Source of the DNA: Candidatus Zixiibacteriota bacterium
GTDB lineage: Bacteria > Zixibacteria > MSB-5A5 > GN15 > FEB-12
Assembly: GCA_019038695.1 (NCBI GenBank)
Contig: JAHOYZ010000011.1
Span: 1-42,540, forward strand
Length of the DNA: 42,540 nucleotides
Direction of reading: 5' to 3'
The notes beneath the pieces are model-generated. The model ran no database searches, was not told the origin of the DNA, and saw only the letters and a list, made by a program, of their open reading frames with translations. The position numbers were made by a program, and so were the translations under genes. Of the stretch, positions 1 through 9,287 are shown one piece after another. The first letter of the stretch is position 1. Each line of letters starts with the position of its first letter.

Positions 1-25
1 TTCCGCCAGGCATTGCTTGGTTTCT

Positions 26-54
26 GGCAGGAGCGCTAAGGGCTCCTGCCCTAC
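26..54. repeat. REP-like hairpin element, probably partial at the window edge
   Basis: The arms GGCAGGAGC (26-34) and GCTCCTGCC (42-50) pair perfectly around a 7-base loop and are followed directly by CTAC. The same CCTAC or GTAGG ends border two other hairpin elements in this window, near 15711 and 17172. It is non-coding. There is no U-tract on either side, so a repetitive element is a better reading than a simple terminator. Its left part may lie outside the window. Confidence 0.5.
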
Positions 55-150
55 ATGACTTCAGAATAACTGGCGATGCCTGCCAAACAGGTTTGAGCAT
101 GCCACCCGAATTACTTGACATCTACAGCGATGACAAGTTTCGCGTAATCC

Positions 151-186
151 TCAATAAGAAAAAGGGAGACTCATGTGAGTCTCCCT
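151..186 (-). terminator. Rho-independent terminator after icd
   Basis: A perfect 10-base inverted repeat, GGGAGACTCA (164-173) and TGAGTCTCCC (176-185), has a 2-base spacer. Read on the minus strand it is followed by TTTTTCTTATT. It lies about 65 bases after the isocitrate dehydrogenase stop codon and probably ends the long minus-strand transcript of the central-metabolism block. Confidence 0.85.
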
Positions 187-249
187 TCATCATATCTGGA
201 TTCCTGTGTCCCGCAGCGACATCGTCGCGTTGGAATGACAGGATGATCC

Positions 250-1497
250 TTAGCGCATGTTCTTGATGATCGCTGAACCAAAAGCGGTGGTGCCGACTTT
301 CTTGGCGCCCTTCATCTGGCGATGCAGATCATAAGTAACTGTCTTCTTGTCGATCGTCTTCTGAATTCCATTACGGATCATCGTGGCCGCTTTGTCCCAG
401 CCAAGGTAATCCAGCATCATGCAGGCCGAAAGAATAACCGAACACGGATTGATAACATCCTTGTCGGCATACTTCGGAGCTGTGCCGTGGGTGGCTTCAA
501 AGAGACCGATGTAATCACCAATATTAGCACCGGGAGCCATACCCAAACCACCGATCTGCGCCGCGCAGGCATCGGAGATATAGTCACCATTGAGGTTCGG
601 TGTGGCCAGAACATCGTACTCGTCGGTACGAGTCAGAATTTGCTGGAAGATGGAATCGGCAATACGATCCTTTATGAGAATCTTGCCCTTGGGCATTTTG
701 CCTTTGTACTTATCCCAGAGTTCATCCTCAGTCACGACTTTGTTCCGGAACTCGGTCGTCGCCAGCTTGTAACCCCAGTCACGGAAAGCGCCCTCGGTGT
801 ACTTCATGATATTGCCTTTGTGAACCAGCGTCACGGTCGGCAGTTTGTTATCGACAGCATGCTGGATCGCTTTGCGAACCAAACGCTTGGTGCCAGTGAC
901 AGAAATCGGCTTGACTCCGATTCCACTGTCCGGGCGGATGTTGGTCTTCATGGTCTTGTTGAGCCAGTTGATGACCTTCTTTACATCCTTGGTACCCTTC
1001 TTCCACTCGATACCGGAGTAAACATCCTCGGTGTTCTCACGGAAGATAACGACATCCATCTTTTCCGGATGCGTGACAGGGGAGCCAACGCCTTTGAAGT
1101 AGCTGACCGGACGGACGCAGGCGTACAGATTGAGAATCTGACGCAGCGAAACGTTAAGCGACCGGAATCCACCGCCGACCGGCGTGGTCAACGGACCCTT
1201 GAGAGCCACGACATACTTCTTGATGGCGTCCACGGTTTCCTGCGGTAGCCATTCTTTGTATTTATCAAAGGCGGCTTCGCCGGCGTAAACATCCATCCAG
1301 GCTATCTTTTTCTTACCCTTATAGGCCTTCTCGACAGCGGCATCGACAACACGACGAGTCGCCTTCATGATGTCGCGACCGATACCATCACCTTCGATGA
1401 CCGGAATGATCGGTTTGTTCGGAATCTTGAGTTTCTTTTTTACAACCTTGATCGGCTGGCCGTTTTCGGGAACTTCGATATGTTTGTATTTTGCCAT
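250..1497 (-). CDS. icd: NADP-dependent isocitrate dehydrogenase
   Basis: Oxidatively decarboxylates isocitrate to 2-oxoglutarate in the cytoplasm (TCA cycle). The 415-residue product follows the E. coli Icd pattern closely: EGDGIG near the N-terminus, the substrate-loop segment [17 protein letters not shown] including the serine phosphorylated in E. coli, [14 protein letters not shown], and HGTAPKYA. The residues that select NADP in E. coli Icd (Lys-Tyr of APKY, and Tyr and Arg of TVTYDLHR) are conserved, so NADP use is likely. An in-frame extension to 1575 exists, but ATG at 1497 is preferred because it has an AAAGGA ribosome site just upstream and starts at the family's usual point. The extension would overlap mdh. 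This is the last gene of the run, directly after mdh and before the terminator near 165. Confidence 0.96.
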   Translation of the reverse strand: MAKYKHIEVPENGQPIKVVKKKLKIPNKPIIPVIEGDGIGRDIMKATRRVVDAAVEKAYKGKKKIAWMDVYAGEAAFDKYKEWLPQETVDAIKKYVVALKGPLTTPVGGGFRSLNVSLRQILNLYACVRPVSYFKGVGSPVTHPEKMDVVIFRENTEDVYSGIEWKKGTKDVKKVINWLNKTMKTNIRPDSGIGVKPISVTGTKRLVRKAIQHAVDNKLPTVTLVHKGNIMKYTEGAFRDWGYKLATTEFRNKVVTEDELWDKYKGKMPKGKILIKDRIADSIFQQILTRTDEYDVLATPNLNGDYISDACAAQIGGLGMAPGANIGDYIGLFEATHGTAPKYADKDVINPCSVILSACMMLDYLGWDKAATMIRNGIQKTIDKKTVTYDLHRQMKGAKKVGTTAFGSAIIKNMR

Positions 1498-1507
1498 GTC
1501 TGATCCT

Positions 1508-2434
1508 TTAGTAGCCAAGGTCTTTGAGATGTTTCTTGTAGGTCTTGGCAGATTTCTGCAAAGCACCCTTTTCACTCTTGGTGAGATTCAGTTCGAGAAT
1601 GCGCTCGACGCCCTTGGCACCCAACACCACCGGTACACCGATGTAGATATCCTTGATACCGTACTGACCGGTCAGGAAAGCGGAGGCCGGCAAAATGCGC
1701 TTTTCATCACAAAGAATCGAGCGACACATGCTGACACTGGCTGCGGCCGGAGCATAGTAAGCTGAACCGGTCTTGAGCAGTTTGACAATCTCACCACCAC
1801 CTACAGCGGTACGTTTGGAGATAGCCTTAATGCGATCGGCAGGAATCAGTTCTTTGATCGGGATGCCACCGACAGTGGTATAGCGCGGCAGCGGAACCAT
1901 AGTATCACCATGACCACCCAGTACCATAGCATGAATATCGGTCATCGCAATGTTGAGTTCCATCGACACAAAAGCTCTCATGCGAGTTGAGTCGAGTACA
2001 CCGGCTTGACCGAGAACGCGGTTCTTAGGAAAACCAGTCTTCTTCTGCATGTGGAAAGTCATCAGATCAAGAGGATTGGAAACGACGATAACATAACTCT
2101 TGGGAGCATACTTCTTGATGTTGCCAGCTACCGAAGCAATGATGTTGGCATTCATCTTAAGCAGGTCTTCCCGCGACATGCCTGGCTTGCGAGCCAATCC
2201 GGCAGTCATGATAACGACGTCAGCATTCTTCAGATCGGTCCATTTGTTGGAACCGGTAATTTTGGCGTTGTAGCCGCGAACGGGTCCAGCCTGGGTAAGA
2301 TCAAGTCCCTTGCCCTGGGGCATGTCCTTGATAATGTCCAAAAGTACGACATCAGCAATGTTGGCCTCGGCCATGTACATGGCGCAAGTTGCACCCACAT
2401 GTCCAGCACCGACAACGACAACCTTCTTGTTCAT
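1508..2434 (-). CDS. mdh: Malate dehydrogenase (lactate-dehydrogenase-like type)
   Basis: Interconverts malate and oxaloacetate with NAD in the cytoplasm. The 308-residue product has the Rossmann motif GAGHVGA at the N-terminus, an Asp at the end of the second strand (VVLLDI) typical of NAD preference, the mobile loop ARKPGMSR whose Arg marks malate rather than lactate specificity, and the catalytic histidine in GGHGDT. ATG at 2434 is chosen over an in-frame start at 2455 because a GGAGG ribosome site sits just upstream and the protein then begins MNKKVVV directly before the first strand. It is 10 bases upstream of icd and follows the LarA-like gene, so it belongs to the TCA-cycle transcription unit. 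Confidence 0.96.
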   Translation of the reverse strand: MNKKVVVVGAGHVGATCAMYMAEANIADVVLLDIIKDMPQGKGLDLTQAGPVRGYNAKITGSNKWTDLKNADVVIMTAGLARKPGMSREDLLKMNANIIASVAGNIKKYAPKSYVIVVSNPLDLMTFHMQKKTGFPKNRVLGQAGVLDSTRMRAFVSMELNIAMTDIHAMVLGGHGDTMVPLPRYTTVGGIPIKELIPADRIKAISKRTAVGGGEIVKLLKTGSAYYAPAAASVSMCRSILCDEKRILPASAFLTGQYGIKDIYIGVPVVLGAKGVERILELNLTKSEKGALQKSAKTYKKHLKDLGY

Positions 2435-2469
2435 AAAACCTCCACGGGATTGCACATGGTGTGCATCAA

Positions 2470-3720
2470 TTACGCGTTTAACACCGTGTGAGCGGCGTCA
2501 AACACAACAGCTATGTTACTTTTTTCACATTTCTCTAATGTTGAGTAAAGAAATTCTTGAGGATTGTCAAGCGGTTCATAGAAAACACGGCGTACTTCCT
2601 CCGCTTTCAATTCTGAATGCAGATAGACGCCAATGCGCCGTGACATAAGATTGACACGGGACAACTTGTGGCTACCAAAATACTGCTTTCCATCAGCAGC
2701 AACATTACGCTCGTGATCCCACTTCTGGGCCAGGTCATAAAAGAACGCAGACCCGATACCAGCTTCGCATGCGGAGAACAGTATTATTGATCCACCATCC
2801 TTTACAACCGTCTGGCAGTTTTCCAGAGCTTTCTGAGCCTGATAGAGATTGACATCAAGCGGAGGTAATATTTCAGCCAGCACCACATCATATTGACGAC
2901 TCACTCGATGTGCAAAGATTTCACGCGCCTTCGTCGTCGCCTGCTGAAACGCATCCCAGAGACTACCAGAAAAACAACCGGCAACCTGATGCCGAGCATC
3001 AAGCACGACTTGTACTGTTTTAACTTTTTCGAGGGGAAGGAGTTTGGTCAGGGCTTTCATGTGTTCAGCCACTGGATTGCCTTCGAGCCGAAGCGGGGCT
3101 GCGTCCAGCGATGCGGCCAGATTGTGATTACGCTCAGTTGTGGCCAGATCTGTGAGACCAGGAAAGAATCCCTTGCGCCCACCGGTATACCCAGCAAAGT
3201 AGTGCGGTTCCACCGAGCCGAGAACAAGAATGGCAGGGTAGTCCATCACCATCTTATTAATAAGGACCCTCTCCCCCATCGGGTCAGTCCCCAGGTCGGT
3301 CATCGTCTCCATTTCGCGCGCTCGATGAACATGAATGCGGGAGCGGAGGTCATCGTACAAGGGACCGAAGATATTTCGACAGTGCTCTTCGGAGGGGGGT
3401 TCGTGAGTACCGGTTGCAATCAGGAAATCCGTGCGATCAAGATAGGTTTGGTCAATGCGCGACAGCCAGTCGAGCATTATCGGTGTGGGTGTTGTACGGT
3501 GACCGTCATTGACTACGGTCAGCAGTCGGGGTGACTGAAATTGCGGGGTCACGATCAATTCCTGCAGAATGTCCCGACAGGATTCAAAGGAGACCGGATT
3601 CTCCGTTAGTCGCGGCGCGTACGTATCAAGGCTGGCTGTGACCGGAAGCAGCAGACGAAGTCTGTCGGCCGCATAGAAAATGTCTACGAATCCCGGCGAG
3701 TCACTCGCATCCATATCCAT
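2470..3720 (-). CDS. LarA-type nickel-dependent racemase/epimerase homologue
   Basis: The 416-residue protein matches the lactate racemase LarA family (DUF2088), which uses a nickel-pincer nucleotide covalently bound to a lysine. The known catalytic set is present at almost the same numbering as in Lactiplantibacillus LarA: D72 and R75 in NDGHRTTP, H106 in GTHEPPSEEH, H173 in PHYFAGYTGG, K183 in GGRKGFFPG and H199 in RNHN. Spacing H173-K183-H199 fits the reference H174-K184-H200. The cofactor genes larB, larC and larE are not in the window, so they would have to be elsewhere. Family members act on several 2-hydroxyacids. Its place between ndk and mdh suggests a TCA-related hydroxyacid such as malate, but that is inference. 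ATG at 3720 has only a weak GAGAG ribosome site. Confidence 0.85.
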   Translation of the reverse strand: MDMDASDSPGFVDIFYAADRLRLLLPVTASLDTYAPRLTENPVSFESCRDILQELIVTPQFQSPRLLTVVNDGHRTTPTPIMLDWLSRIDQTYLDRTDFLIATGTHEPPSEEHCRNIFGPLYDDLRSRIHVHRAREMETMTDLGTDPMGERVLINKMVMDYPAILVLGSVEPHYFAGYTGGRKGFFPGLTDLATTERNHNLAASLDAAPLRLEGNPVAEHMKALTKLLPLEKVKTVQVVLDARHQVAGCFSGSLWDAFQQATTKAREIFAHRVSRQYDVVLAEILPPLDVNLYQAQKALENCQTVVKDGGSIILFSACEAGIGSAFFYDLAQKWDHERNVAADGKQYFGSHKLSRVNLMSRRIGVYLHSELKAEEVRRVFYEPLDNPQEFLYSTLEKCEKSNIAVVFDAAHTVLNA

Positions 3721-3728
3721 CGATTACA

Positions 3729-4130
3729 CTACTCTCTAAAAAAGAAGGCAATTTCGCCAGCAGCGTTTTCATCCGAATCCGAGCCATGAACCGAGTTCTC
3801 CTGGACATCCCGACCTATTTCGTAGCGGATAGTCCCGCACTCGGCCTCCTTGGGATTGGTTGCTCCTATCAGAACACGGAGGTCGGAAACGGCATTGCCC
3901 TTCTCCAACGCCATAGGGACAACCGGGCCTGAGGTCATGTACTCAACCAACGAATCATAGAACGGACGTTCCTTGTGAACCTCGTAGAACCTTTGGGCCT
4001 GTTCTGTGCTCAATGTGATCATACGCATCTCGACCACTTTGAAACGCGCTCGTTCCAAACGCTCAATTATGAATCCCGTTAGGTTCCGTGTGGTCGCATC
4101 CGGTTTGACGATCAACAGCGTCTTACTCAA
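3729..4130 (-). CDS. ndk: Nucleoside diphosphate kinase
   Basis: Transfers the gamma phosphate between nucleoside triphosphates and diphosphates through a phosphohistidine. The 133-residue product has the usual family length, K9 in LIVKPDA, the substrate segment ERPFYDSLV and the catalytic H115 in NSVHGSDS. The start appears to be TTG at 4130, preceded by AAGGAA; no better ATG gives the conserved MSKTLLIVKPDA beginning. It lies between the ferredoxin oxidoreductase genes and the racemase homologue, in the same transcript as sucCD. Succinyl-CoA synthetase makes NTP, so this placement could couple NTP made at that step to the general pool (inference). Confidence 0.95.
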   Translation of the reverse strand: MSKTLLIVKPDATTRNLTGFIIERLERARFKVVEMRMITLSTEQAQRFYEVHKERPFYDSLVEYMTSGPVVPMALEKGNAVSDLRVLIGATNPKEAECGTIRYEIGRDVQENSVHGSDSDENAAGEIAFFFRE

Positions 4131-4155
4131 TAGCTATTCCTTTTTTTTCAGTCTG

Positions 4156-4731
4156 CTATTTTTTCAGCTTCAGAGCCTCTTCATAGCCGATATCCACGGC
4201 CTTGCGGTTTTTGTCTTCGGTTCCCTTGGGGGCCCGTTCCAACACCGTTTCCACCAATCGTTCTTTGGAAACAAGACCGGTGATAGCGGCGATAGCTCCA
4301 AGAGCCACCACGTTGGCTACCATAATGTGACCGACATCCTTACGCGCAATGCGAGTGAATTCAAGGGCGTAATACTTGTCGGTCGGAACATCATCAATCA
4401 TTGATGAATCAATTATAAGCGTTCCACCCTCTTTGAGATCAGGGTAGTACTTGTCCAGTGCTTCCTGGGTCATCGCCAGGAGCAGGTCGAGCTTCATTGC
4501 CTTGGGGTAGTATATTTCGTTATCCGAAACCACAACATCTGCCTTGGAGGCTCCGCCACGCGCTTCGGGTCCGTACGATTGACTCTGAACTACGTTCTTG
4601 GTGGAGCCAATACCGATGGCCTTACTGAGAACGACCGAGGCAAAGATCATACCCTGGCCTCCGGAGCCGGAAAGTCTCATTTCGAATCGATCGCTCGGGA
4701 TTGTGATCTTATCGATGAATTTAGTTGCCAT
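4156..4731 (-). CDS. korC: 2-oxoglutarate:ferredoxin oxidoreductase, gamma subunit
   Basis: Gamma (catalytic domain III) subunit of the four-subunit 2-oxoacid:ferredoxin oxidoreductase family. The 191-residue product has the family glycine-rich motif SGSGGQGMIF (21-30), then the GPEARGG segment seen in POR/KOR gamma subunits. It overlaps the beta-subunit gene by 11 bases, which points to coupled translation. AGAGG lies just upstream of ATG at 4731. Assignment to 2-oxoglutarate rather than pyruvate or branched-chain oxoacids rests on the subunit order and on neighbouring sucCD and icd, not on a decisive residue. Confidence 0.88.
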   Translation of the reverse strand: MATKFIDKITIPSDRFEMRLSGSGGQGMIFASVVLSKAIGIGSTKNVVQSQSYGPEARGGASKADVVVSDNEIYYPKAMKLDLLLAMTQEALDKYYPDLKEGGTLIIDSSMIDDVPTDKYYALEFTRIARKDVGHIMVANVVALGAIAAITGLVSKERLVETVLERAPKGTEDKNRKAVDIGYEEALKLKK

Positions 4732-5596
4732 TGGTGCCTCTCTTTTTCTTCAGCAACTCTACAACCTTCTGGTATTCGTTGCAGAATTCGGTCTTTTCGT
4801 CTTGATGGAGCATGCCGAGAACGATCTTACCCTCTAACTCTTCGGGTGACATCTTCCTGGCCTTTGCCACGGTAACCGACTGCTCCTTATACCTGCGAAG
4901 CATGGCGACTGCATCGCCCAAACGATTGAGTCGGCCATAATAGGTATGACAGTTGGCAATGACTTCAATAAGCGAGAAGCCATCATGCGCGAGGCCGCCC
5001 TTGATCAGTTTTTCAAGCTGAGGTACGGCGTGGACACTGGCGCGGGCTACATAAGAAGCTCCGGCCGCAGTCGCAAGAGTGCATGGATCGAAATGCTTCT
5101 CGCTATTGCCATAGGGCGTTGTTGTTGATTTATCACCGCTCGGCGTGGCAGGTGAACCCTGGCCACCTGTCATGCCGTAGATGCTGTTGTTAATCAGAAT
5201 AGTAGTGATATTGATATTGCGACGACAGGCATGGATAAAATGATTACCACCAATAGCCAATGCGTCACCATCGCCGGTAATCACAACTACGTTCATGTCA
5301 GGTCGATTGAACTTGACGCCGGTAGCAAAAGGCAAAGCCCGACCGTGAGCAGTGTGTAGAGAATGGAAATCCATATACACGGGCATACGGCTGCTGCATC
5401 CGATTCCAGACACCATCGCTACCGCGTCGCGATCCCAGCCAAGCTTATCAAGAGCGCGAATATAGGCACCCATTACGACACCAATTCCACAGCCCGGACA
5501 CCAGACGTGCGGGAGTTTCTTTCCCGGACGCAAGTACTGCAGGGCTATGTCGGAACGCTGCTTGGGAGCTTTCTTGTCAGTTTCGGTCGTGGTCAT
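4721..5596 (-). CDS. korB: 2-oxoglutarate:ferredoxin oxidoreductase, beta subunit
   Basis: Thiamine-diphosphate-binding beta subunit. In its 291 residues I see the CPGCG motif (33-37), a further cysteine in GIGCSSR that with the first pair is a likely [4Fe-4S] ligand set, and the TPP/Mg motif GDGDALAIG followed by ILINNSIYGMTGGQ. The complex converts 2-oxoglutarate and CoA to succinyl-CoA and CO2 with ferredoxin as electron acceptor. With low-potential ferredoxin it can run in the reductive direction. The start overlaps the stop of korA by one base (…TGATG type junction), another sign of a tightly coupled operon korD-korA-korB-korC. Confidence 0.92.
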   Translation of the reverse strand: MTTTETDKKAPKQRSDIALQYLRPGKKLPHVWCPGCGIGVVMGAYIRALDKLGWDRDAVAMVSGIGCSSRMPVYMDFHSLHTAHGRALPFATGVKFNRPDMNVVVITGDGDALAIGGNHFIHACRRNINITTILINNSIYGMTGGQGSPATPSGDKSTTTPYGNSEKHFDPCTLATAAGASYVARASVHAVPQLEKLIKGGLAHDGFSLIEVIANCHTYYGRLNRLGDAVAMLRRYKEQSVTVAKARKMSPEELEGKIVLGMLHQDEKTEFCNEYQKVVELLKKKRGTNGN

Positions 5597-6732
5597 CAGA
5601 GCACCTCCTCAAGCTTTTCAAGCAATTGCATAGGCGTCAGGATTTCTCCATCGTAGCGTTGCAGAGAGTGAATTTCCTTGTCATTTGGCAAGACACGGCG
5701 AACTTCGTGAATGATCTGGCCCATATTGAGTTCACCAACAATCACCTTCTTGCACTTGGAACAGAGATCACGGAGCTGTTCATCCGGGAAAGGCCAAATC
5801 GTATAGAGCTGGATACAACCCACCTTGACACCAACGCCACGAGCCAGACTAACTGCCTGCAACGCAGCCCGTGAGACCGAACCGTAGGAGATGAAGACGA
5901 CTTCGGCATCGTCCAGCATTTCAACCCGTAGCTTGACGATCTCATCAGTGTAATTCAGAATCTTGTCTCTCAGCTTCTCTAACTTGGGAGATATCTCAGA
6001 GGGATTGTTGGTCGGGAAACCACGTTCATCGTGCGTCAGGCCAGTCAGATGATAACGATACCCCTCACCGTAGGCCGGCATTGGCGTTACACCATTTTCC
6101 GTAAACTCGCTGGATTTGTAGTCTTCCGGCTTGCAGGTAGGCTTAACACGGTTGATAATCTCCAACTCGCCCTCCTCGGGAATCTCAATGATCTCACGCG
6201 AGTGAGCGATAACTTCGTCCAGTAAAATAGTAACCGGAGTGCGAAATCGTTCAGCGAGGTTGAAGGCGCGAACAGTTTCGGTCAATGTATCACCGACGGT
6301 TGACGGAGCAACAGCGATAGCGTTGTAGTCACCATGGGTTCCCCAGCGTGCCTGCATAGTGTCAGCCTGGCTAACCTTGGTCGGCAAACCGGTTGATGGA
6401 CCACCGCGCTGAACATTAGCGATAACAAGCGGAACTTCGACCATGTAGGCATAGCCGATTAGTTCCTGCATAAGTGAGTACCCCGGACCGGAAGTGCCAG
6501 TCATAACCTTGGCGCCTGAGGCAGAAGCCCCAATAAGAGCCGCGACCGAGGCGATTTCATCTTCCATCTGGATGAACTTGCCACCGATCTTAGGCAATTC
6601 ACGAGCAGACAACTCGGCAATTTCAGTGGAAGGTGTTATAGGGTACCCGGCAAAGAAATTCATGCCGGCGTACAATGCTCCCTCGACGCATGAGTCGTTG
6701 GCCTGTAGTAGGAGTTTCTTCTTTTGTGCCAC
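5596..6732 (-). CDS. korA: 2-oxoglutarate:ferredoxin oxidoreductase, alpha subunit
   Basis: Alpha subunit of the 2-oxoacid:ferredoxin oxidoreductase; 378 residues. It carries the family hallmark YPITPST (30-36), GTSGPG (79-84) and a C-terminal transketolase-like domain (about 275-378). The translation start is GTG at 6732 with an AAGGAGGG ribosome site 8 bases upstream, giving the expected short N-terminus before the first TPP-fold strand. The gamma domain is not fused, so this is the split four-gene architecture. Its neighbours are korB downstream and korD (ferredoxin subunit) 14 bases upstream. Confidence 0.92.
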   Translation of the reverse strand: MAQKKKLLLQANDSCVEGALYAGMNFFAGYPITPSTEIAELSARELPKIGGKFIQMEDEIASVAALIGASASGAKVMTGTSGPGYSLMQELIGYAYMVEVPLVIANVQRGGPSTGLPTKVSQADTMQARWGTHGDYNAIAVAPSTVGDTLTETVRAFNLAERFRTPVTILLDEVIAHSREIIEIPEEGELEIINRVKPTCKPEDYKSSEFTENGVTPMPAYGEGYRYHLTGLTHDERGFPTNNPSEISPKLEKLRDKILNYTDEIVKLRVEMLDDAEVVFISYGSVSRAALQAVSLARGVGVKVGCIQLYTIWPFPDEQLRDLCSKCKKVIVGELNMGQIIHEVRRVLPNDKEIHSLQRYDGEILTPMQLLEKLEEVL

Positions 6733-6746
6733 AGAAATGTCCCTCC

Positions 6747-7013
6747 TTACTTATAGTTCGATGTAATGGCGAAGTCGGGACAATGGACCCAACAAATTGT
6801 GCACTGGGTGCAATCATCCGGACGGGTCAACAGGGGCTTGCCGTCACGGTCCGGCTCGAACACCTGCTTGGGGCACAAAGCAATGCAAATATTGCACGCC
6901 TTACACCACGCCATATTGATATTCAAAGGGGCGGGACCATTTGAATAATCATACTTATTCTTGCCGCCGGCAGAGGCTTTTTTCTCGCCGGAGGCATCAG
7001 CGGACGCATTCAT
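6747..7013 (-). CDS. korD: 2-oxoacid:ferredoxin oxidoreductase, delta (ferredoxin) subunit
   Basis: An 88-residue subunit with two classical [4Fe-4S] motifs, C37-x2-C40-x2-C43-x3-C47-P and C68-x2-C71-x2-C74-x3-C78-P, preceded by a low-complexity Ala/Ser/Lys N-terminus of about 25 residues. It passes electrons from the TPP site to external ferredoxin. It is the first gene of the kor group, 54 bases after sucD, so oxidoreductase and succinyl-CoA synthetase are probably co-transcribed. Confidence 0.9.
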   Translation of the reverse strand: MNASADASGEKKASAGGKNKYDYSNGPAPLNINMAWCKACNICIALCPKQVFEPDRDGKPLLTRPDDCTQCTICWVHCPDFAITSNYK

Positions 7014-7067
7014 GATCTATCCTCGACGTTGTGGGGTCGGATAATACCGACAATCCCGGATGTCGTT

Positions 7068-8126
7068 TTATTTTTTCTTCTTTGTCGTCGCTTTTTTCTT
7101 AGCCACAGCTTTCTTCGGAGCAGCTTTTTTCGTCACTTTCTTAACAGCCTTCTTCACGGCTTTCTTAACGGCTTTTTTCACTGCTTTTTTTACTGCCTTC
7201 TTGACGTCTTTCTTGACTGTCTTCTTGGTTTTGGCAGTCTTGGCTTTTTCTTTGGCCTGTTTGATCAATTCGGCCAAATGAATCGGTAGTTCGGTCGGTG
7301 ATCCAGCCACCGGCACACCCGCCTTGTTCAAAGCCTTGATCTTATCTTCAGCCGTACCACTGCCTCCGGAAATAATTGCCCCGGCGTGACCCATCCTCTT
7401 CCCGGGAGGGGCTGTCTGTCCCGCAATAAAGGAAACGACCGGCTTGGTAACATGCTTCTTGATATACTTCGCAGCATCTTCTTCATCGGAGCCGCCGATC
7501 TCGCCAATCATGACGATAGCCTTGGTGGCCGAGTCGGCCTGAAAAGCTTCGAGACAATCTATAAAATTGGTCCCGATAACCTGGTCACCGCCGATTCCAA
7601 TACAAGTCGTCTGGCCCATACCGGCCAGTGTCAGTGCCCAGATAGCTTCGTAGGTCAGGGTTCCTGAACGGGACACGACGCCCACGCCGCCCTTCTTGAC
7701 GATCGTGCCCGGCATAATACCCACCTTGGCCTGATCGACTGAGATAAGGCCGGGGCAGTTGGGACCGATCAGACGAGCGCCTTTTTCCTTCACATAAGGG
7801 TAGACCTTCATCATATCATTGGCGGGTACACCCTCAGTAATACACACGACCAGTTTGATACCGGCATCGACTGCCTCATAGATGGCATCAACCGCAAACG
7901 GAGGTGGAACGTAAATGACAGAAGTATTGGCCTTGGTAGCTTTTACCGCTTCCTCCACTGTATTGAAAACAGGAATGCCGGCCACTTTTGAGCCGCCCTT
8001 ACCGGGCGTGACACCACCAACAACGTTGGTGCCATAAGCCTTCATCTGTTCGGCATGAAACGAACCGTCACGGCCCGTGATACCTTGAACGATGAGTTTT
8101 GTTCTCTTACTAATGAATATCGACAT
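7068..8126 (-). CDS. sucD: Succinyl-CoA synthetase alpha subunit with lysine-rich C-terminal tail
   Basis: The alpha subunit carries the phosphohistidine in interconversion of succinyl-CoA and succinate with NTP formation. Residues 1 to about 291 are a normal family member: the CoA-binding start with [18 protein letters not shown] (121-126), SRSGTLTYE and the catalytic H247 in GHAGAI. The usual protein is about 290 residues, but this one has 352. The extra 61 residues are nearly all Lys, Ala, Val and Thr, with five tandem AVKK units at 311-330, like histone H1-type or AlgP-type tails. The coding repeat is visible as degenerate 12-base units around 7138-7200. The tail is in frame with a clean stop, so it is not an obvious frameshift. 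The beta subunit gene lies just upstream. Confidence 0.95.
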   Translation of the reverse strand: MSIFISKRTKLIVQGITGRDGSFHAEQMKAYGTNVVGGVTPGKGGSKVAGIPVFNTVEEAVKATKANTSVIYVPPPFAVDAIYEAVDAGIKLVVCITEGVPANDMMKVYPYVKEKGARLIGPNCPGLISVDQAKVGIMPGTIVKKGGVGVVSRSGTLTYEAIWALTLAGMGQTTCIGIGGDQVIGTNFIDCLEAFQADSATKAIVMIGEIGGSDEEDAAKYIKKHVTKPVVSFIAGQTAPPGKRMGHAGAIISGGSGTAEDKIKALNKAGVPVAGSPTELPIHLAELIKQAKEKAKTAKTKKTVKKDVKKAVKKAVKKAVKKAVKKAVKKVTKKAAPKKAVAKKKATTKKKK

Positions 8127-8147
8127 TGTTCTTCCCCAACAACTTTA

Positions 8148-9287
8148 TTAGTGTCCGAGTCCGGCCAGTTCAATGGCCTTTTTCACTACCTTATCCAACG
8201 TATCTTCGTGCGGCAATTTGTACGATGCCAGAATCTTGGCCGCCGCCTCTTTATTTGTACCGGTCAGCCGCACAACAATAGGCACGGTCGGTTTCAGCTC
8301 ATTGAGCGCAGCCACTATTCCGGTAGCCACATCGTCACATCGGGTGATACCACCAAAGATGTTGATCAGAATGGCACGAACGTTCGGATCGCTGGTGATG
8401 ATCTTTAGTGCCGTAATGACCTTCTTGGGATTGGATGAACCACCAATATCAAGGAAATTGGCCGGATCGCCACCATAGCGTTTGACCAGATCCATAGTCG
8501 CCATAGCCAGACCTGCACCGTTGACCATACAACCAATACTGCCGTCCAGTTTGACAAACGAGAGATCACCCTCACGCGCCGCTACTTCCGAAGGTTCCTC
8601 AGCATCAATGTCACGCATAGCGGACACGTCCTTCTGACGGAAAAGAGCATTGTCGTCAATGTTAACCTTCGCATCAATAGCCACTACCTCGGAAGCAGTA
8701 TTGGTAATAAGGGGATTGATCTCAACCAGTGAAGCATCAACCTTCCAGAAAACATCATAGAGCTTCATCAGGATATCGGCTGCAGGTCTTACCTGGCTAA
8801 TGTCACGATATAGCTTGTAGGCCAGATTACGAGCCTGAAACGGACGGAGGCCAACGACAGGATCAACAGCCAATTTGAAGATCTTATCCGGAGTCTCGGC
8901 GGCAACTTGCTCGATATCTATGCCACCAGCCGGAGAAATCATAAATACCGGTCGCTTGGTCACGCGATCAAGGATAATCCCGACATACGATTCGGAGATG
9001 ATGTCCTCGGCCGCCGTAACAAGCACTTTCTTGACGGTCAGCCCCTTGATGTCCATTCCAAGAATACTGGTGGCCAACACCTTGGCTGCTTCGGCAGTCT
9101 CAGCATACTTGACACCTCCGGCTTTACCTCGACCACCGACGTGCACCTGTGCCTTAACCATGACCGGTTTGTTGATTCTCTCGGCAATTTCGAAGGCCTC
9201 AACAGGAGTTGTTGCTACATCACCAGGAGGCACCGGAATACCGGCATCAGCAAACAACTGCTTGGCCTGATACTCGTGGATCTTCAT
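8148..9287 (-). CDS. sucC: Succinyl-CoA synthetase beta subunit
   Basis: The beta subunit provides the ATP-grasp nucleotide site and the succinate site. The 379-residue product begins MKIHEYQAK as in most SucC proteins, has the ATP-grasp segment KPVMVKAQVHVGGRGKAGG, the metal-binding LVEINPL and the C-terminal NIFGGITRCD. Its length is normal and, unlike its partner SucD, it has no lysine tail. The ATG overlaps the stop of the upstream nucleotidyltransferase gene by four bases (ATGA) and AAGGAAA lies upstream. ATP or GTP preference cannot be settled from the sequence by eye. Confidence 0.96.
   Translation of the reverse strand: MKIHEYQAKQLFADAGIPVPPGDVATTPVEAFEIAERINKPVMVKAQVHVGGRGKAGGVKYAETAEAAKVLATSILGMDIKGLTVKKVLVTAAEDIISESYVGIILDRVTKRPVFMISPAGGIDIEQVAAETPDKIFKLAVDPVVGLRPFQARNLAYKLYRDISQVRPAADILMKLYDVFWKVDASLVEINPLITNTASEVVAIDAKVNIDDNALFRQKDVSAMRDIDAEEPSEVAAREGDLSFVKLDGSIGCMVNGAGLAMATMDLVKRYGGDPANFLDIGGSSNPKKVITALKIITSDPNVRAILINIFGGITRCDDVATGIVAALNELKPTVPIVVRLTGTNKEAAAKILASYKLPHEDTLDKVVKKAIELAGLGH

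Noticed and set aside
196-246. Short imperfect inverted repeats after the icd stop codon, around GCGACATCGTCGC.
   Set aside because: The stem is only 5 bases and unlike the other repeat elements in the window, so I could not support a separate feature.
322-1248. A 308-codon plus-strand frame opposite isocitrate dehydrogenase.
   Set aside because: It is a shadow of icd on the opposite strand; its product shows no family features while the minus-strand product matches Icd throughout.
7138-7210. Short tandem DNA repeats that could be taken for a minisatellite or CRISPR-like array.
   Set aside because: The 12-base units are degenerate and in frame with sucD, where they encode AVKK repeats. There are no spacers or cas genes.
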